The notes: generated from the sequence alone by a model not told the origin. A stretch of 64,000 nucleotides of DNA from Paroedura picta (GCF_049243985.1 NC_135369.1:26644765-26708764); one strand, 5' to 3'. Shown: positions 19,863-32,188, numbered from the stretch's first letter. Numbers and translations: made by a program.

Positions 19863-20247
19863 ATTTGGATTTTTTAAAATACCACCCATTCTTTATGGTT
19901 CTGGGCAGTTTACATGGAACATTTCATACATTTACATGGACCATTAAAACATATTTTGTGTGTGGGGGGGAAGGATGGAATATTTACTCAGACTGTCTCA
20001 GTGAAGGAATTCTGGACATCTTTCCTCTCTCAGTCTGTTTTCTTTGTCTGAGATTCAAATGAGTATGAGTGAAAAAAATGATATTTTTAAATTGTCGATG
20101 GCATTTAAAAAAAATAAAATGTCATATTTAAATAATGTAAATTACTGTGGGTGAGCCTGGTCCAGATTCAGCGCCATCCCCCCTCCAAGGAAATAGTCTA
20201 CGCCCCTGGCTAGGTGAGCCACTTTGAGCAGGAGAAAAGTGCCATAA

Positions 20248-20601
20248 TTCGAACAGCTAAGGAATCTGCACTGCAGCCTCTCTAGCTTGGCAGGATGGGT
20301 TTGATTCCCCGCTCCACCACATGCAGCCAGCCGACAGAGCAGTCCTGTCAGACAGGGCGTCTGTTATGGGGAGAACAATAAAATCAGAGTCCAGTAGCAC
20401 CTTTAAGACCAACAAAGATTTATGCAAGGTGTGAGCTTTCGAGTGCAAGCACCCTTCGTCAGATTTTATTGTGCTACTTCAGACCAACACGGCTACTCAT
20501 TTGAATCCACTGTTATGGAGAGTGGAAGGGAAGGCAATTGCAATCTGCTTTGAGACGCCTTTAGGTAGTGAAAAGCAGGGTATAAAAACTGATTCCTCCT
20601 T
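20248..20601 (+). mobile_element. Sauria-type SINE split by a fold-back retroposon
   Basis: SINE blocks (GGGTTTGATTCCCCGCTCC, GGCGTCTGTTATGGGGAG) run to about 20375 and resume at 20512 (CTGTTATGGAGAGTGGAAGG ... AAAAACTGATTCCTCC). The interrupting copy created a roughly 13-bp duplication. Confidence 0.7.
20376..20511. mobile_element. Fold-back retroposon inserted in a SINE
   Basis: AATAAAATCAGAGTCCAGTA ... GTGAGCTTTCGAGTGCAAGC ... CAGACCAACACGGCTACTC. Flanks CTGTTATGGGGAG and CTGTTATGGAGAG form a long target duplication, which points to RNA-mediated insertion. Confidence 0.65.
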
Positions 20602-20824
20602 AGTGGTCAGGGAGAATAGTACAAGAGCAGGTGCTCTTTAGATACACATATGACCCAGGCCACACAGGCCCTTGATTGGTTCTGGAAGGTAACTGGTATC
20701 CAGTACAGGTGAGCAAGAATATATTCTTTCTTTATAGCTTGCTTTTCTAATGGAGAATAAAGACTGCAAAAAGTAGTTCAGACAGCATAAGTCATCCAGT
20801 GTACAAGGAAATAGACTGTATGTG

Positions 20825-21006
20825 TAAAGTGCTGTCAACTCACAGGCAACCTATGGCAACCTCAGCAAGGGACTTTTGAGGTAGGTGAGATGCCAAGGTG
20901 ATTTGCCATTGCTGTCCTCTGCAGAGCCTCCCTTGGTCTCCCATCCATGGACCGGCCCTGCTTAGCTTCCAAGATCCAACAAGACTGGGCTATATCATGC
21001 TGCCTT
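20825..21006 (-). mobile_element. 5S-rRNA-derived SINE
   Basis: The reverse complement contains GAAGCTAAGCAGGGCCGGTC and ATGGATGGGAGACC, close to vertebrate 5S rRNA (GGAAGCTAAGCAGGGTCGGGC...CTTGGATGGGAGACCG). A non-5S body and a BovB-like tail (TTGAGTTGACAGCACTTTA in reverse) follow, as in the 5S SINEs of lizards. Confidence 0.7.
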
Positions 21007-22189
21007 CTCTCCAGAACTGGGATTACAGATATGGAAAATAATACAAAAAGAAAAAGCTGTCTAAGGCCTGGCACATCACAACACACAATCTTGGTTTCAA
21101 AGGTAGAAGGCAATGCAGTGAAAATAAGTTGCCTATAATAAACACTGCAATAGACTCGCATTCCATTATAAAAGCAATCTCATTGGAACATTTTGCAGCC
21201 TGACCTCCTGAGGCAGGCCGTTGCACACGGTGGGAGCCCTAACACAACACGTGTCAGTCTTTTCCATTACGCTCGGAAGGCTTTGCTTAGATGAGTCATA
21301 TTATTTCTCTAAACAAAAAGCAGGTCACAGAAGATAGCATCAACTACAGCTCCTAAGTTCTCTTCAATGGCAGCCCATCGGCTGAGGTCCAGATGAGATT
21401 ATCAAAACATAAAAGGCGGCTGACTGGCTTGTCAGTCTAGCCGCCAAAGTTGATGAAAAGCCCGGCTGGTCACCGCAGATCATTCTACAAAGCGGGATGC
21501 CAAGAAATCCTTAAAGCGATGAATCTGATCCTTCGGAGGGAGTGTGACCCCGTCTAGGGTAAAAGAACTCGCCAAGTTGACATCAAAGGGATCCTTCAGC
21601 CATCCTTATTTGATTTGATTTATTAAATATTCTTTAGGCTGAATCTTATCTGCATCCAGCTGACAGTTATTCCCCCTTATCTAGTTCATAGCAGTCTGGG
21701 TGCTGGCACATGCATTACAACGACCGCTCCTGGACCTAATAGAGAACAGAACGGTGCTGTTATCTGCCTATTGTTCATTTAAAATAATTTCTCTCCCACA
21801 TGACTTTCAAGGCGTCTGAGGAATGTTACATCTTACATAAATCAATACAAAAACAATCCTCAGGAGGTAAAACACTCCCTAAAAATAAACAATAACCATT
21901 AGTGAGACAGTCAGTACAAAGAGTCGAAAGTGAAAACCGCAAGTATCTGAAAGCATTCAAAACATCAGTGGTGCGATAATGACTAATAATGCAATTAAAT
22001 TAATAGTGTAATTTTTACACACCTTTCATTCAAATGGATGATCAATTATCCTCAACCCAAAAGCCCTGCTGGAAACTACCATCATGTCACAACTGACTTA
22101 TGGTGTCCCCACAGGAGACATGCAGAGGTGGTCTGTACAGCACCTCTGTGGCTTCACATCCAAGTACTATTTTTAAATATATATATACT
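21007..22189. other. Intergenic, largely unassigned
   Basis: The minus strand of 21485-21590 reads DPFDVNLASSFTLDGVTLPP, reminiscent of an L2 reverse-transcriptase segment, so an eroded LINE is likely around 21340-21610. Nothing else is recognised. Confidence 0.35.
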
Positions 22190-22980
22190 AGAAAATAAGC
22201 CTGCGGTAGTGTTAATACAGCGGGCGCTAGCTGTTAGTCCTGCGCCCCCCCCTCGCTGCGGCCTACCTGACCCAGCAGAGTCCGAGCGGGTCTGTGTGCG
22301 GGCAGGGTGGGGCGGGGCGGTGGACGCTGGTGGCTCTGGCGCTGCCGCCACTGATCACGGGCCCGCTGCGGACGCTGAGCGCGGCTTTGCCGCCGCCACC
22401 GATCGCGGCCCCACCACTGCCGCCGATCGCGGCTCTGTTGGCTCGGCCGATCGCATGCTGGCCGCCGCCGCCGATCGCAAGCTGGCTGCCGCCGCCGATT
22501 GCGGCTTGGCGAGTGCGGCCGATTGCGGCCCCGCCGCCGGCGCCGTTCATGGCCCTGATGGCAGCTCTTCTGCCACGTCCTTTGCCATCACAGCCAGCTC
22601 CGCCACGACTGCCGTCCCTGTCGCTGCCGCCGGCGCCGCTGCTGTCGGTTCCGGCGGCTCCGTCTCCACTGCTGCTGCCACTGCTGGGCCCACCGCCACC
22701 GTCGGGATGGTGAGCGAAGTAATGGTGGCGGGCGGGCGAATGTGGGGAGAGTGGAAGGGGGCAGATCGGGAGGCGCTTTGCGCCTCCCGATTAGTCAGTC
22801 CGGTGGCAAGGGACCAATTGTGAGCCGGACTGACAATCGAAGGACCCAATCGGCAGGCGCTTTGCGCCTCCCGATTGGCCCCTTCGATTGTCAGTCTGGG
22901 GGAAGGGGCCTATTGGCACCCTTCCTCATCCCGGACAGGGCCCGCCCTCGGGGCCCTTACTGCTTTATTTAATCCGCTCC
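22190..22980. repeat. GC-rich block with imperfect repeats and fold-backs
   Basis: An abrupt GC/CpG-rich island in AT-rich DNA. It holds about eight imperfect copies of a unit like GCCGCCGCCGATCGCGGCT (22370-22560). A perfect 11-bp-arm hairpin lies at 22765-22791, and a longer one has roughly 32-bp arms at 22828-22859 and 22865-22896; the loops share GCGCTTTGCGC. A 261-codon open frame (22038-22823) is repeat translation (AAADRG-like units), not a recognised protein. Origin unknown: a mobile unit or a methylation island are both possible. Confidence 0.6.
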
Positions 22981-23135
22981 GCTAGGAATGGTTAAAGATA
23001 TTTAAATTTATAAACCACCTTCTCCACTTGAGCAGACTCAGAGCTGAACGACGTATGTCCGTAGTACATTAAAAGCACAGTTTTATAATTCTAATATATA
23101 TTCTCTGGGTGCAAAAACCAGGGGGGAGGCCAGTT

Positions 23136-23165
23136 TCATTCATTCATTCATTCATTCATTCATTC
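23136..23165. repeat. (CATT)n microsatellite
   Basis: Seven or so CATT units, at the end of the L2 element that follows; (AATG)n tails are typical of L2 3' ends. Confidence 0.9.
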
Positions 23166-23665
23166 TTATATTTATTTTTTCATTATATTTATATTCTGCC
23201 TACCCCTGAGGCTCAGGGTGGTTTACATAGAACATAGATGTTGATGTTTTAATGCTTTACTGGCCTCAACTGTAGGCCTGGTGGAAGAGTTCTCTTTTGC
23301 AGGCCCTGCGGAACTGGTGAGCTCCAACAGGGCCCTGATGTTTTCTGGGGTCTCATTCCACCAGGCAGGAGCCAGGGCTGAAAAGGCCTTCGTTCTGGTT
23401 GAGGTTGGGGCTGGGGACCACTAGCCTGTTTGTGTTGGCTGAGGGCAAGATTCTTCTGGGGAGAGGTGCTCCCATAGGTACGCAGGACCTAGACCACATA
23501 TGGTCTAGGTCCAACTTGACCCGGAATACAATTGGTAACTAGTGTAGCTGCTGGAGAACATGTTGGGTATGGGCCCTCCAAGAGTCCTCGTCAGAACTCA
23601 GGTTGCTGCATTTTGCCCCAGTTGCTGTTTCTGGATCAGAGCTAAGGGAAGGCCCGTGTACAGTG
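23166..23665 (-). mobile_element. L2-type LINE 3' end
   Basis: The minus strand encodes LALIQKQQLGQNAAT and carries the GGCCTGGTGGAAGAG...CATTCCACCAGG blocks of other L2 copies, with the 3' tail at the low-coordinate end. Confidence 0.75.
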
Positions 23666-24244
23666 ACTTATAGAAGTTCTGTCTGGAGGAGACCATGACA
23701 TGGATGTCTGGCCAGTTGTTCCAGGGCCAGACCCATATCCAACTGGGCAGCAGTGCCCTGAAGCTAGACAAGGGGCTGCAATGGGCACCTCTGAGTCGGT
23801 GAGGGCTCCCTGGTCCACCTGTGCTGGGCGCTGAGGGCCGACAGAGAGTGGCCGAAGGAAGATGCAAAAAGACATGGCGTTTGAGGCAGGGGCGGAGTCA
23901 GGGAGGTCAGGGGGGCCTGAGAAGCAGCAATAGAGGCCAGGCCAAGAATGGGGTCCAGTAGTGGTGCCAGCAGATGCGTGGCAGAAGCCAGGCTGAAGCA
24001 AAGCGTGCCACACCATGCTGGAGGATGAAACTCCAGGTGCCTGGGGGCATAGTTTCTCTGGCTGTGTGCCGAGATGCAGGCAGAGGTCTCCAGCCTTCAC
24101 CTGGAGCTTGTCAACCCCATATGGGTCAATCCCCTTACTGTCCTCTTAACAAAAAACCTGCTTCTCCAAAAGAAGAAAATTCTGGTTACAGGCCTGTCTG
24201 GGGCCAGATAGGAGGCTAGTAGGTTGGCTTGAGAGAGGAAAAAA

Positions 24245-25560
24245 CGTCAGCTGAGCTACTTTCGTGACCTGGCGGAATCCAGGGTCATTCCCAGACAGGA
24301 GGAATTCAGGGTCATTCCCAGATTCCTGGCAGTCTGTGCAGTGGTAAGATGTAGTCTGACAAGATTGGGGAGGCGCGCTTCCTCGTCAGGCCCTTTTCTA
24401 GCCAGCCTAAATTCCTAGCCAGAATCTCTCTGGGGGAGGGACTCTCCTAGCGGCAAGCTCTGGTATGTGGGGTCCCTCAGGAAGCTATTCTCTCCTTGAT
24501 GTTTAACATCTACATCTGCTCCTTTGCCTATCTGGTCTGGAGTTTCAGGCTGGGCTGCCATCAGTACACTCATGGTACCCAGTCATTCCTGCTAACTGAT
24601 AGCCATCCGTCTACACTCCCAAACTCTTTGGCTGGATGTCTGGAGGCCATGGTGGACTGGCTCAAGTGGAGTCAGCTGAAGTTAAAGCCAGCTGAGATGG
24701 AGGTCTTCTGGCTGGGCCAGCATGCCACAGGTGAAGTAGTACAACTCCTAGCCTTGACAGGGTCCCATTGACATCTTTGGCCAATGAAGAGCCTGGGTGT
24801 GATTCTGGATACCTACCTATGAGACCATCTCTGCCAGGCATGACAACTTGTACCCTATCTGTCAGCATCCAACCTAGCCACCGTGATCAATGCAACCTCC
24901 AGATTAAATTACTGTAACGCAGGGGTACCCTTGACAATGGAGAACACATATTCAGCCTGTAGTTTCCCAGCTGCATGGACTTCAGATTGGAGACTGGATC
25001 AGGTTAAATGTTCTGGTTCCTACCTTTAACGCTCTAAACGGACTGGGGCCCTCACATCTACAGGACTGCCTCTTCCAGTATACCCCCCAAAAGTATTGAG
25101 ATCAAGTGATCAAAACAGGCTCAGGATCCTCGTCCCCAAAGAGGTAAAACTGGCCTCAGCCAGGATCAGGGCCTTTTTGGTCCTGGCTCCAGCCTGGTAG
25201 AACACTTTGCCTAATGAGACCAGGGCCCCTCAGGACTTTCTACAGTTCCACAGAGCCCACAAGTCAGAATGCCTATGGTTGAGGCCTGGCCATAACATTA
25301 AGAAATGCCAGCCTCCCTGCTTGAATCCACCCTATTAACTAAACCAAGATCTGATCAGCCCCTTCAGTGAGTCTTAATTCTGGGAAGAGGCAGTGGCTTT
25401 TTAAATTATTTTAAACCTTAAATTTAAATTGTACTTTTGATTGAAATGTTTACGTAATGTATGGTTAATTTATCTGTATTTTAATGTTGTTCTAATCTGA
25501 AGTGAGCAGCCCTGAGCCGCCAAGGAAAGGGCGGTATACAAGTATAATTATAAATAAATA
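24245..25560 (+). mobile_element. L2-type LINE, RT region to 3' end
   Basis: A stretch near 24460-24530 reads GVPQEAILSLMFNIYICSF, the reverse-transcriptase motif, followed by RLGCHQYTHGTQSFL. Further on are SRLNYCN-like, connection and C-terminal segments, then GAGCAGCCCTGAGCCGCC and an AATAAATAA tail. It has several stops. Intergenic. Confidence 0.75.
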
Positions 25561-25789
25561 ACTAGTCTTGAAGAGGAAAGTGGGCTATGCATTTAATTAA
25601 TTAATAATAAGTCAATAACAAGGCTTTGGACATCAATACTGCAGCCTCTGAGGAACAACTCCATGGGCAGCCTACACCCCAGCCATGAGGTCACTCTTTG
25701 TGAGTCCAAGCAGGGAGTGGCAAAAATGTGTTTTTTCTTCTGTTCTACCACAACAACTTCACTCAAGTCAGCAAGGACATCTGTCAGGT

Positions 25790-26230
25790 GCCAGCCTGCA
25801 AATGGACAGAATCAACACCTGCCCATAAACCTGTTGTAGCTCCCACCCTGTAGAATGGCCTGCCCAAGGAGGTCTGGAAAGCTCTCACTCTCCTATGCCA
25901 AACAAAACCATTCAGGAGGGTTTGTCTGCACAGGTAAAGGGTGGCACTGTACAAAATGATCTTCCAACCTTGCTTAGATAAACTGTTAGAGATGGTGGAC
26001 TCTGCTAACGTGGACCGCTTATTGTAAGTAGGATTCTATTTATGTAATTTCTGTCCCACTTAACATGTCATGTGAATACTTCTGCTATGCTTCAGTTCTT
26101 CGTGGGGTTTCTAAAACCCTAATGCATCGGCTACTGAACGTTCCATTTTGTTGATTGTGTTGACTCGCTATGTATAATCCGCTTGAAGTCCCTGTGAAAA
26201 AGGCAGACTATAAACCACGTAAAAACAAGC
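25790..26230 (+). mobile_element. LINE 3' tail, L2 or related
   Basis: TAGAATGGCCTGCCCAAGGA GGTC is like the LINE C-terminal WN.LP block, and ATAATCCGCTTGAAGTCCC...AGACTATAAACCACGTAAA is a typical L2-clade tail. Confidence 0.5.
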
Positions 26231-26816
26231 AAACAAATATTAATCACTGATGTCCTTTCCAGTAATGTATATGTTATGGAGGAGACAAGAGAAGGCTTGG
26301 GGTGGGTTGTGGGGGTTTTTTTTTTTTTGCCTTTTTTGGCCTCACAACATCATGGTATTTTTTTTACCAGGCCAATTTCAGCGGGTGTAGGAACATGCCA
26401 GCTTCAGAGGAACTGTTAAATAAGATGTCATTTGACCTACTTTGCAGCATCTCTACCCTCTGGAAGGAAACATGACAGTTACTGTCTACTGAAGATGCTA
26501 GAAAGCAGAATTCAGAATAGTGGGAAAACACAGATATTCTCTGCTGCGGATCAGAAAGATCACCAGTGTTACCCGTGGGCAGTGGAGCCATGCTTGGCCT
26601 TCCCTGCATTCGTGCAGCACTTCACGCTTGAGTTAAGTGGGTGTTTTAGGAGGGAAATTCATTTGACGTTCGTCCACAACATCTGTGCTCTTGGACATAG
26701 AAACACACATCTACCTTAGAGAGCGAGTTCTCATCTTTGTGAACTGCCACATCTGACTGGGGAAGGTCAGTTGATTTTTTACTCATCTCTGAGTAGCTGG
26801 ATTGCAGACTGTCCTG
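26231..26816. other. Intergenic, unassigned
   Basis: A T-rich run at 26316-26331 and no recognisable element or coding signal. Confidence 0.4.
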
Positions 26817-26917
26817 TTGCTTTAGGATGCTTAGGGCTGATCCTGCGTTGAGCAGGGGGTTGGACTAGATGGCCTGTATGGCACCTTCCAACTCTATGAT
26901 TCTATGGTTCTATGATC
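26817..26917 (+). mobile_element. CR1 LINE 3' terminus
   Basis: GGGGGTTGGACTAGATGGCC and CCTTCCAACTCTATGATTCT identify CR1. Confidence 0.85.
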
Positions 26918-26959
26918 CTTTTAACTGGAGGTGCTGGTGATGGAATTTGGGAAAGAGTT

Positions 26960-27137
26960 CCCAGGTTGGGAAATTCCTAGAGGTAGGAAGGGTCTTCACA
27001 AGTCCAGACTTCAAAGTCCAGCCATGAAGTCCAGCCTTCAAAGCAGCTCTGTTCTTCAGGAAATTAGTATGTGTTGTCTGGAGTTCAGTTGTAATTCCTG
27101 GAGATCTCCAGGCCTCACCTGGAGGCTGGTTAACCTA
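26960..27137 (-). mobile_element. GGGTTGCCA-type short repeat, diverged
   Basis: Contains CAGGTTGGGAAATTCCTAG and GTTGTAATTCCTGGAGATCT CC, closing with ACCTGGAGGCTGGTTAACC, the layout of the family in reverse. Confidence 0.45.
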
Positions 27138-28170
27138 GTCCAGGACCTCCTGCATGCAAAGCAGGTGCCAGGGGCAGAAAGGCCTTTGAGTTTCCTATGA
27201 AATTTAAAGATGGGCTGCTGCCCTGAGCACCAAGAGCAAACTAGCCCTGTGGTGTTGGCACAGTGGTTAACTTGGACCTGGGCCTTGGCCAGGACAATAA
27301 CAGCCAGCTAGGTCCAGGACCTGGCCATGGCAAGGATTATACCAGGGAGCCCGCTGCCCAGCTACCCTTGTGCATTTGAAGAAGTGAGCACTGACCTAGG
27401 GAGGCAGAGACATCCCCAACCAATTTGCTCATCTTGAAAATGTCACAAGAATCATGGCTGTTTTGGCTGCAGCCAACTAACATGACTTCCCCCTCCAGAA
27501 TTTGTCCCCAGGCTCACAACACAGAGTGGCGGTGATTCACCCTGAGAGTACCCAGAAAGAGGGAGGAAGAGACATTCTGTCCAGCAGTTGCTCCTTTTCG
27601 GATAGCCCCATGAAACAAGGACCTGTGTTAAGCTATCCTGGCCCCAGTACTCCAGTTGTATCCTTACATTTAGGGTGAGATCCATAGCAGTGCTGGAACC
27701 TGGATTCTGTTTATCCTCTTTTCTTCCAATTGCTGTTTTTACATCTATTCCCCCCCAGTCTGCACACTGAATTGAATTAGGATTCAGCATTGAATTTCTT
27801 TTGCTGGTTTTCACCTCAGATTATACCAGGAGTGCTTTGTAGTTTAATTAGGTTGTCTGCTGTGAATCTGCAGAAAATCTGTAGACCAAGCACAGATCTT
27901 GCCGTTGCTGCTGTCATTGAATGCTTTAGTCCTTGGGGGAGCAACCCACTTTCCCCATTGCACATCTTCCCGCTTCTCTCTTGGAGCAACAGGGCGGGGG
28001 AGGGGGAGGACACAGGTCCTTGCAAGATCAAAGGTTCTTGCACCATCCTCATTCCATCCAAAGTTCGCTCAAAACCATCTTCTCTCTTCCTGTCTGGGAG
28101 GTCCAGGAGCCTGGAAGTTTAGGCAAAGCCCCTCAACTTTCTAACTCTGAAATGGAAACTATGGGGCTAC
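27138..28170. other. Intergenic, unassigned
   Basis: No recognised gene or repeat; short open frames only. Confidence 0.4.
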
Positions 28171-28386
28171 GTAGGGATGCCAGTCTCCAGGTGGCACCTG
28201 GTGATGCTCTGGAATTACAAGTCAACTCCAGACTAAAGACATCCCCTGGAGATAATGGCTTCTTTGGAGGGTGGACTCCATAGCATTATACAACACTTAG
28301 GTCCCTTCCTGCTCCAAATCCCACCCAGGCTCGGCTCCACTCCCAAAGTCTCCAGATATTTCCCAACCTAGAGCTGGCAATCCTAG
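28171..28386 (+). mobile_element. GGGTTGCCA-type short repeat, copy 3
   Basis: GTAGGGATGCCAGTCTCCAG GTGG at one end and CTAGAGCTGGCAATCCTAG at the other, with GGAGGGTGGACTCCATAGCA inside. The ends are inverted repeats of about 14 bp. Confidence 0.6.
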
Positions 28387-30399
28387 GCATATCCCCATTT
28401 TACTGCTGTAATGAAAATAACAAGAGCTGGTATGTGTGTGTGTTCACAACACAATGCTGGAATTACAAATTTAATAATTTTATCCAAACGTATATGTTTT
28501 GATACAAGGGAAGCATCCCAGACTTTAACCCTGACATTATTGCATTAAATACTTGCAACATTCAACGCTTGTGGCTATCAGAGGACTTTGACAAACCCAT
28601 CTTGATTTCCAAAACTTAATTTCTGAACTTCTAATAAGAAAAGTTCTTTTCTTTGTATGAGCAGTGTGATGCCTTTCATAATTCTGACACCAATCGTTAA
28701 TTTGGTTCAATACAAAGTTTGCATCAGGATTAATCTCCTTGTGCCACATTAGCCAGTGTGATGTACCAGTTAGAGAGAATGGGAAGCCCTGTGCATTTAG
28801 TTCCTTGTTCTGCCTTGAAGCTTGCTGGGTAACCCTGAGCTTATTTCTCTCTCTCTCTCAGCCCAGCTTCCCTCACAATGATGTTGCAAGGGTAAACTGG
28901 AGGAGGGATGAACTATATATACATATATATAGCTCTGAGTTCCTTGAAGGAAGGAGAGAAGATAAAAACGTGTTAGGTGTAATTTATTTTAAGTGATCTA
29001 GTGATAATGTAAATTTGATGCATGTAGTGTTTCCAAAAAGAGGATTTGCAAAGTGCCGCTGATGTTAACAACAGAATGAATCTTGAATAAATCTTCATTG
29101 GTTTTAAAGGTGCCATTGGACTCAAATTTTGTTCTGATGTTAACAGTAATGATGAAATAGGGCTGTACTGTGACAAAATAATTCAGAAGGACCTCTATTT
29201 ATTTTCTTAGATTCCATGGCGTAAAGAGTTAGAAATTATTGAGTATGCTGCTGTGTAAGGTTCATAGGATCTGTGGCCGTAGGTAGGTTTCTACTCTGTA
29301 GCTGTTGTTTTGTTTAGTGCACCATGCTATGCTTTGCTTCACCTGTTTCAGATTTCTGATTGGTCCCAGATTTCTGCAAGTTGGATTCTATTGCACTGTA
29401 TATAGGATGCTCCATCCTGTTTATTGTATTGATTTATTCTATATAATAATCCTTCTGGAGTCCAAGTGATAAAGGGGAATCATAAAACCAACAAACAAAT
29501 GCTGTTCTTGTATTGTTTCTCTTCCTGGCTCCACCAAATGACGGCTGAAACCCAACATTCACCTGATGCTACACTCTAAAAAACAATGCAATCTTTTATT
29601 TTGATGTTCTGCCCTTTCCTGAAAGGGTAGCTTACAATCTTCCTTCAAACAGGTCCTCGCAGAGATAGTTGCGCTTAACAATATACATTCAGTGACCCGG
29701 TTCCAATTTTCACACATCAAAAGCAAAGCGGTGTTCCCTCCCAAACATCACAATTTACGCAGGGAGCTGCACAGATCCCACTTAAACGACTGGCACTTGC
29801 TGGGGGGGGGGGGGGGGGAGAAAGGGCCAAAGTTTCATGCAGTGTTTGATAAAGTTTGCCAGCTGTCATCACTGTGGCTGAGCTGAGACAGGTTGGGGAA
29901 AGAATGTGGAAGAAAGAACAGCTGGCTTTTTAAAAAATTAACTTTTCATAAGAAATGGGGCTTTGATCTAAAAGGAACCAAGAGACAAACATAGGGTCTC
30001 TTGTGATCCGAGGAATAAGCACATGGTGTGTTTATTATGTTGCATGAATGCAAGCACGCATGCACATGTGTTTAAGCATATAGGTCAGCTATTGATGTTT
30101 TGGTTCTTGAGGCGGAAAATCCAAAGAGCCACACACACACCCCAGACACACACACACATACACACACACAAATGCTAGCAACTCACAATCTGTTGGAAAT
30201 TTCTCCTGCACTGTTGTTCTATTGTGAAATGCCTGGAAATTTCAACAGGGCATGGGTCGTAGAGCTCTCCGGAGGATTTTGTTCCATGGATGATTCTGTC
30301 TGCATAGCATGCTGCTTCCCAGAGTCCCTTTCTCTCGGTTAGATGGGAAGGAGAGGGAGAGAGGCAGATAGAGATATGCAACCCAGGATTATCTCATCC
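28387..30399. other. Intergenic, AT-rich, mostly unassigned
   Basis: Contains a fold-back retroposon fragment (29085-29131), a LINE-like tail near 29340-29490, a G-run at 29802-29818 and a (CA)n tract at 30130-30171. No gene seen. Confidence 0.45.
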
Positions 30400-31092
30400 A
30401 CTTTTTGCATTGTTATACGGTAGCGGGCTTATCCTTGTCTTTGACCTGGAAATTACAGCTGGTACAAAATGCAGCTGCTAGGGTCCTCACTGGTACATCT
30501 TGGAGGGCCCAGATTCAGCCTGTCCTGAAGCAGTTGTATTGGTTGCCAGTTATGGCCTGTATTGGGATCAAGGTTCTAGTATTAACCTTTAAGGCCATCC
30601 ATGGCTTGGGCCCTGCCTATCTGAGGGACTGCTTGTCTGCTTATGCACCCCACAGAGTTCTTTGCTTTGTGGGTACAAATCTGCTTGAGGTCCCTGGCCC
30701 CAGAGAAGCACGCCTAGCCTTGACCCGAGCCAGGGCTTTTTCAGTTCTGGCCCCGACCTGGCGGAATGAGCTCCCAGAAGAGCTGACAGAGCTGTCTTAA
30801 GCTCCACAGGACCTGCAAAATGGAGCTCTACGCCAGATATTTGGTTGAGGTCAGTTTCAGGAACAACTGGGGCCCCTCCCCTGGCCAACGCTATTCCACT
30901 GAGAACCTATACCTGAGATGGTTGACTGTAGATCAGGGAGGACTGGGGATTATGCCGCCAATTTATGGGTTTTTAGGGCTTTTATGGTATTGGGGATTTA
31001 TGATTGATTTTACTGGGGTTTTAATCTGTTTTTGTGTAACCCGCCATGAGTCCATGGAGAGTGGCAGGATATAAGTCGAATGAATGAATGAA
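30400..31092 (+). mobile_element. L2-type LINE 3' end
   Basis: The best L2 copy here: a frame reads [20 protein letters not shown] then LKQLYWLPVMACIGIKVLVL and LGPAYLRDCLSAYAPHRVLC. It ends with CCGCCATGAGTCCATGGAGA and an (AATG)n tail at 31079-31092. Confidence 0.85.
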
Positions 31093-31125
31093 GAGAACTT
31101 TGAGAACAATTCTTAAAAAAACCAA

Positions 31126-32022
31126 GGGCCATTTCGCACGGCTTCAAAGTAGCAGAATGGTTGCTATTTGGAAACGCTACTAATTTGCCATAACCCACGA
31201 CGTCGTAGACAATCTGCAACAATCCTGAAACCAATCAGCAAAAAGCGCTTCGTTGTGGCGCTTTCAGGGGAATCCAGAAAAGTGGATTCACCCTCCGGAT
31301 AGCGATACACTCCTGCAACCAATCTGCAACAGTAGCGCTAAAGACCTGTGCGTTACCATTGTTGCTGGTTCTTCAAAGTCCCTCCCCCTGGCTCTCTCCT
31401 CCAAACTTCCGGCGAAGCGATCGCCATTTTTTTTTCTCCGAGCGAGCGGGGATAAACGCACCGGCGAGCCTCTTTCTGTTTAGAGGCTTCCCTGGCTTCA
31501 GTCCTTCACCTTTAGTCACTAAGCACAAACCACTGAAAAGCCCGTTTGCTGAAATAAAGTCCCTTTATTTTTTACAAATAAATTCAGCCGAAAATCAGGA
31601 CCGTGAGAGGGGGGGGGGATTTTTTTTTTATCACTCGAGGCAGCGTGCAAACAATCATACAATCAAACGACAGCTCACATTAGGCAGCTGGATGGGTCTC
31701 TCCGTAGCAACGAATCTACCTAGATTCGTTGCTATGGGTCGTTTTTTTTTTTTAAAAACCTTTCTTAAAGGGAAAGGGGCTGTTTGGGAGCATGCTAACG
31801 GCTGCCCATTGGCTGCTTGACGGCCAGGGGCGGGACGAGCTTGGCAATAGCGCTTCCTTTCTAGCGATTTCTGCCGAGACCGGAAGCCTGTGGGAAACGC
31901 TAAAAAACGCAACTGATTCCACTACAAAGGCAGGTATGCATAACGACGAATTCCACTATTTTAAATGGCGATTTTTCATTCCGCAAACAATTTGCAACAA
32001 AGATCCCTGTGCGAAAAGGCCC
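31126..32022. mobile_element. 0.9-kb terminal-inverted-repeat element
   Basis: Ends GGGCCATTTCGCACGG and (in reverse) GGGGCCTTTTCGCACAG are inverted repeats. The interior is CpG-rich, has no transposase frame, and holds a strong palindrome at about 31703-31735 (AGCAACGAATCT / AGATTCGTTGCT). It appears to be a non-autonomous DNA transposon. A target duplication could not be fixed (CCAA or CAAG near each side), so the superfamily is open. Confidence 0.6.
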
Positions 32023-32188
32023 CAAGTCTCCTACATGTTTGCTGAGACTTTCTGCATCTGTCCTGAAAGCAAAAACCTTAGGTTTGCACAAGGGCACCCA
32101 GCAAGAATACAAATATGAATATCAGGGTAAGATTGGTATTTGTTTTTACATGTTTGAAAGTCTCCCTTTTTAACTTGGACTAAAGGTG

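Noticed and set aside
22038-22823. 261-codon open frame as a protein gene
   Set aside because: It is driven by a GC-rich repeat (A-A-A-D-R-G-like units), is open in several frames, and has no recognisable domain or splice context.
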